Shown: one piece after another, positions 62,631-64,000 of the stretch
Position numbering within the stretch: the stretch's first letter is position 1
Layout of the letters: every line of letters begins with the position of its first letter
Source of the DNA: Alkalihalobacillus deserti
GTDB lineage: Bacteria > Bacillota > Bacilli > Bacillales > Bacillaceae_D
Direction: 5' to 3'
NCBI RefSeq assembly: GCF_020734105.1
Contig: NZ_JAJAFR010000002.1
Location: 62,001 to 126,000 of the forward strand
DNA length: 64,000 nucleotides
Notes under the pieces: generated by a model
Databases searched by the model: none
What the model was told of the DNA's origin: nothing
Seen by the model: only the letters and a program-made list of their open reading frames with translations
Made by a program: the position numbers and the translations under genes

Positions 62631-64000
62631 TTGTTAAGAACAAGCATAAGAAATAAACTAATTGTCCTACTATTATTAATAACGATTATCCCTTTTGGTA
62701 GTTCCATCATTGTAACGTATTTATATACGAAAGAATCATTAAAGGATCAATCGATACAAGAAAATATCAACTTACTATACCAAGGAAAAGTAAACATTGA
62801 GAGTTATTTAAAAGAATTAAACAATTATACTTTCTCTTTTTATAATAATCCAGATTTCATGAACTACTTAAGAATGAACGAAATAGGTGATTATGTTTCA
62901 AGAGGCGTTGTTCATAATGTTTTACAATCGCTTTTGTATAGTGATGAAAGTATTAATAAAGTGGCTATGTCGATTGAGAAACATGAAGAAATGTTGACGG
63001 TTTCAAGACGGTCTTCTATTGTTTATTCACAGCTAATCGATCCTACAGACATTGAGTATTATATAGAGGCAAGGGAAAATGCTGCTAACCTGTATATTGA
63101 ACCTTTAAATGAGTTAAATCGATTTACAATCCATCGAGCATTTAAGGATGTTCCTGCTAATCATGTTCTTGCCTATGTTTCTTTAGAGATTAAACCAGAC
63201 AAAATTAATCAATTAAGTAAGTATCTGTATCATGAAGGGACTGAAGAATTTTACATTCTTACTCAAGAAGGACATTTGATTTATAGTTCAGAATTGATTT
63301 CTAATGTTGATAAGGAACTTGATTGGAAGGAAACGTTATTAAATTCCTCTGAATCAAATGGTACTGTGGTTTGGAAGGATGCTACTTTCGATGGCGTTAT
63401 GGTCTATGATACGATTTCCGATTCTACGGGTAGTTGGGTTTTAGTGAAAAGAATTCCTAATACGACTTTATATGAAAGTGCATATGGTGTAGCAATCATT
63501 AATATATTCTTTGGCGTAATTGGACTATCACTTGTGATTTTAGCAACTTTGTTCGTTTCGTTTAAAATCACATCTCCGATAAGAATCCTATTACAAAATA
63601 TTAAGCAAGTAGAAAAAGGAAATATGCAAGTGCAATTTCAAACTCTTGGAAAAGATGAAATAGGAATCCTTGGAGATCGATTTAAGACAATGATTGAAAA
63701 GATCAATCACCTGATTAATAGAGAATACAAACTTGAGCTAGAAAATAAAACGAATCAACTAAAAGTACTACATTCGCAAGTGAATCCGCATTTCTTATAT
63801 AATACATTGCAATCAATAGGAACATTGGCTTTAAAAAGTAAGGTGCCAGAAATTTATTCATCGCTTACCGATCTCTCGCAAATAATGAGATATAGCATGA
63901 ATATGGAAGAAGATATTGTTTCACTAGACAAGGAAATCAATTACACAAAAGCTTATATGTTATTACAAAAACAAAGGTTTGGTGATGATTTAGAGTATCA
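62631..64000 (+). CDS. YesM-type sensor histidine kinase (partial, 3' end outside window)
   Basis: I translated this frame from TTG 62631 (GGGGAGGAA upstream); it is open to the window end, at least 456 codons. TM1 (LIVLLLLITIIPFGSSIIVT), extracytoplasmic Cache-like sensor of about 260 residues, TM2 (VAIINIFFGVIGLSLVILAT), HAMP, a coiled linker and the LytS/YesM kinase motif LHSQVNPHFLYNTLQSIG with the phospho-His. These kinases pair with AraC-type regulators (YesN) and control adjacent sugar importers; the upstream operon is the expected target. Confidence 0.9.
   Translation, partial: MLRTSIRNKLIVLLLLITIIPFGSSIIVTYLYTKESLKDQSIQENINLLYQGKVNIESYLKELNNYTFSFYNNPDFMNYLRMNEIGDYVSRGVVHNVLQSLLYSDESINKVAMSIEKHEEMLTVSRRSSIVYSQLIDPTDIEYYIEARENAANLYIEPLNELNRFTIHRAFKDVPANHVLAYVSLEIKPDKINQLSKYLYHEGTEEFYILTQEGHLIYSSELISNVDKELDWKETLLNSSESNGTVVWKDATFDGVMVYDTISDSTGSWVLVKRIPNTTLYESAYGVAIINIFFGVIGLSLVILATLFVSFKITSPIRILLQNIKQVEKGNMQVQFQTLGKDEIGILGDRFKTMIEKINHLINREYKLELENKTNQLKVLHSQVNPHFLYNTLQSIGTLALKSKVPEIYSSLTDLSQIMRYSMNMEEDIVSLDKEINYTKAYMLLQKQRFGDDLEY

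Overview
The window is AT-rich DNA from an endospore-forming member of the Bacillaceae. The evidence is a germinant-receptor operon, a SleL-type spore hydrolase, an Sda-like sporulation checkpoint protein, an intracellular IspA protease, Bacillus-type Zur, MntR and CcpA (cre) sites, strong GGAGG ribosome binding sites and frequent TTG/GTG starts. TRAP transporters and acidic surface lipoproteins fit a halotolerant or alkaliphilic genus, but this is an inference and I cannot name a species.

Region by region. (1) 1-6460: a zinc-starvation divergon. Zinc-independent S14 (rpsN2) and a CobW-like protein with a broken P-loop run left. A five-gene nickel/metallophore/oligopeptide-type ABC importer runs right, with two Zur-box palindromes between. 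(2) 6642-8622: GNAT acetyltransferase and MATE exporter. (3) 8944-11704: a manganese ABC importer behind two MntR boxes. (4) 11705-13345: scar tissue with a structured repeat, a small ribbon-helix-helix ORF and an integrase remnant. (5) 13346-16107: metNIQ methionine importer under an S-box leader. (6) 16439-17713: decayed SorC-type regulator and a GutM-like gene. (7) 18041-26846: a sialic acid unit: SiaPQM TRAP importer, ROK kinase, RpiR regulator, NanE, NanA, NagA and NagB, taking external Neu5Ac to fructose-6-phosphate. (8) 27231-27958: sda-like gene and a broken Fic gene.

(9) 28383-43000: a metal-homeostasis island. It holds cadC-cadA, a ZIP transporter, a copZ-like remnant, copA, a His-rich cell-wall-repeat lipoprotein, a two-component system, an Hsp20-like protein, a tiny lipoprotein and a membrane-anchored beta-propeller protein. 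Copies of one long structured repeat sit at 26802, 32911 and 35890 (and far away at 12200). cadA carries an in-frame TGA exactly at the first Cys codon of its CxxC metal-binding motif, followed by a hairpin.

(10) 43051-49557: K+/H+ antiporter, tyrosine recombinase and a gerA-gerB-gerC-plus-small-subunit germination operon, all leftward. (11) 50154-56567: orphan TRAP binding lipoprotein, long-form HPF, CAP-domain lipoprotein, SleL, a bioB fragment, a 43-residue hydrophobic/basic peptide and IspA. (12) 56761-64000: GH13 alpha-glucosidase, an uncharacterised protein, and a cre-controlled sugar ABC importer without its own ATPase, followed by a YesM-type sensor kinase that runs off the window end.

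No rRNA, tRNA or CRISPR array was recognised.
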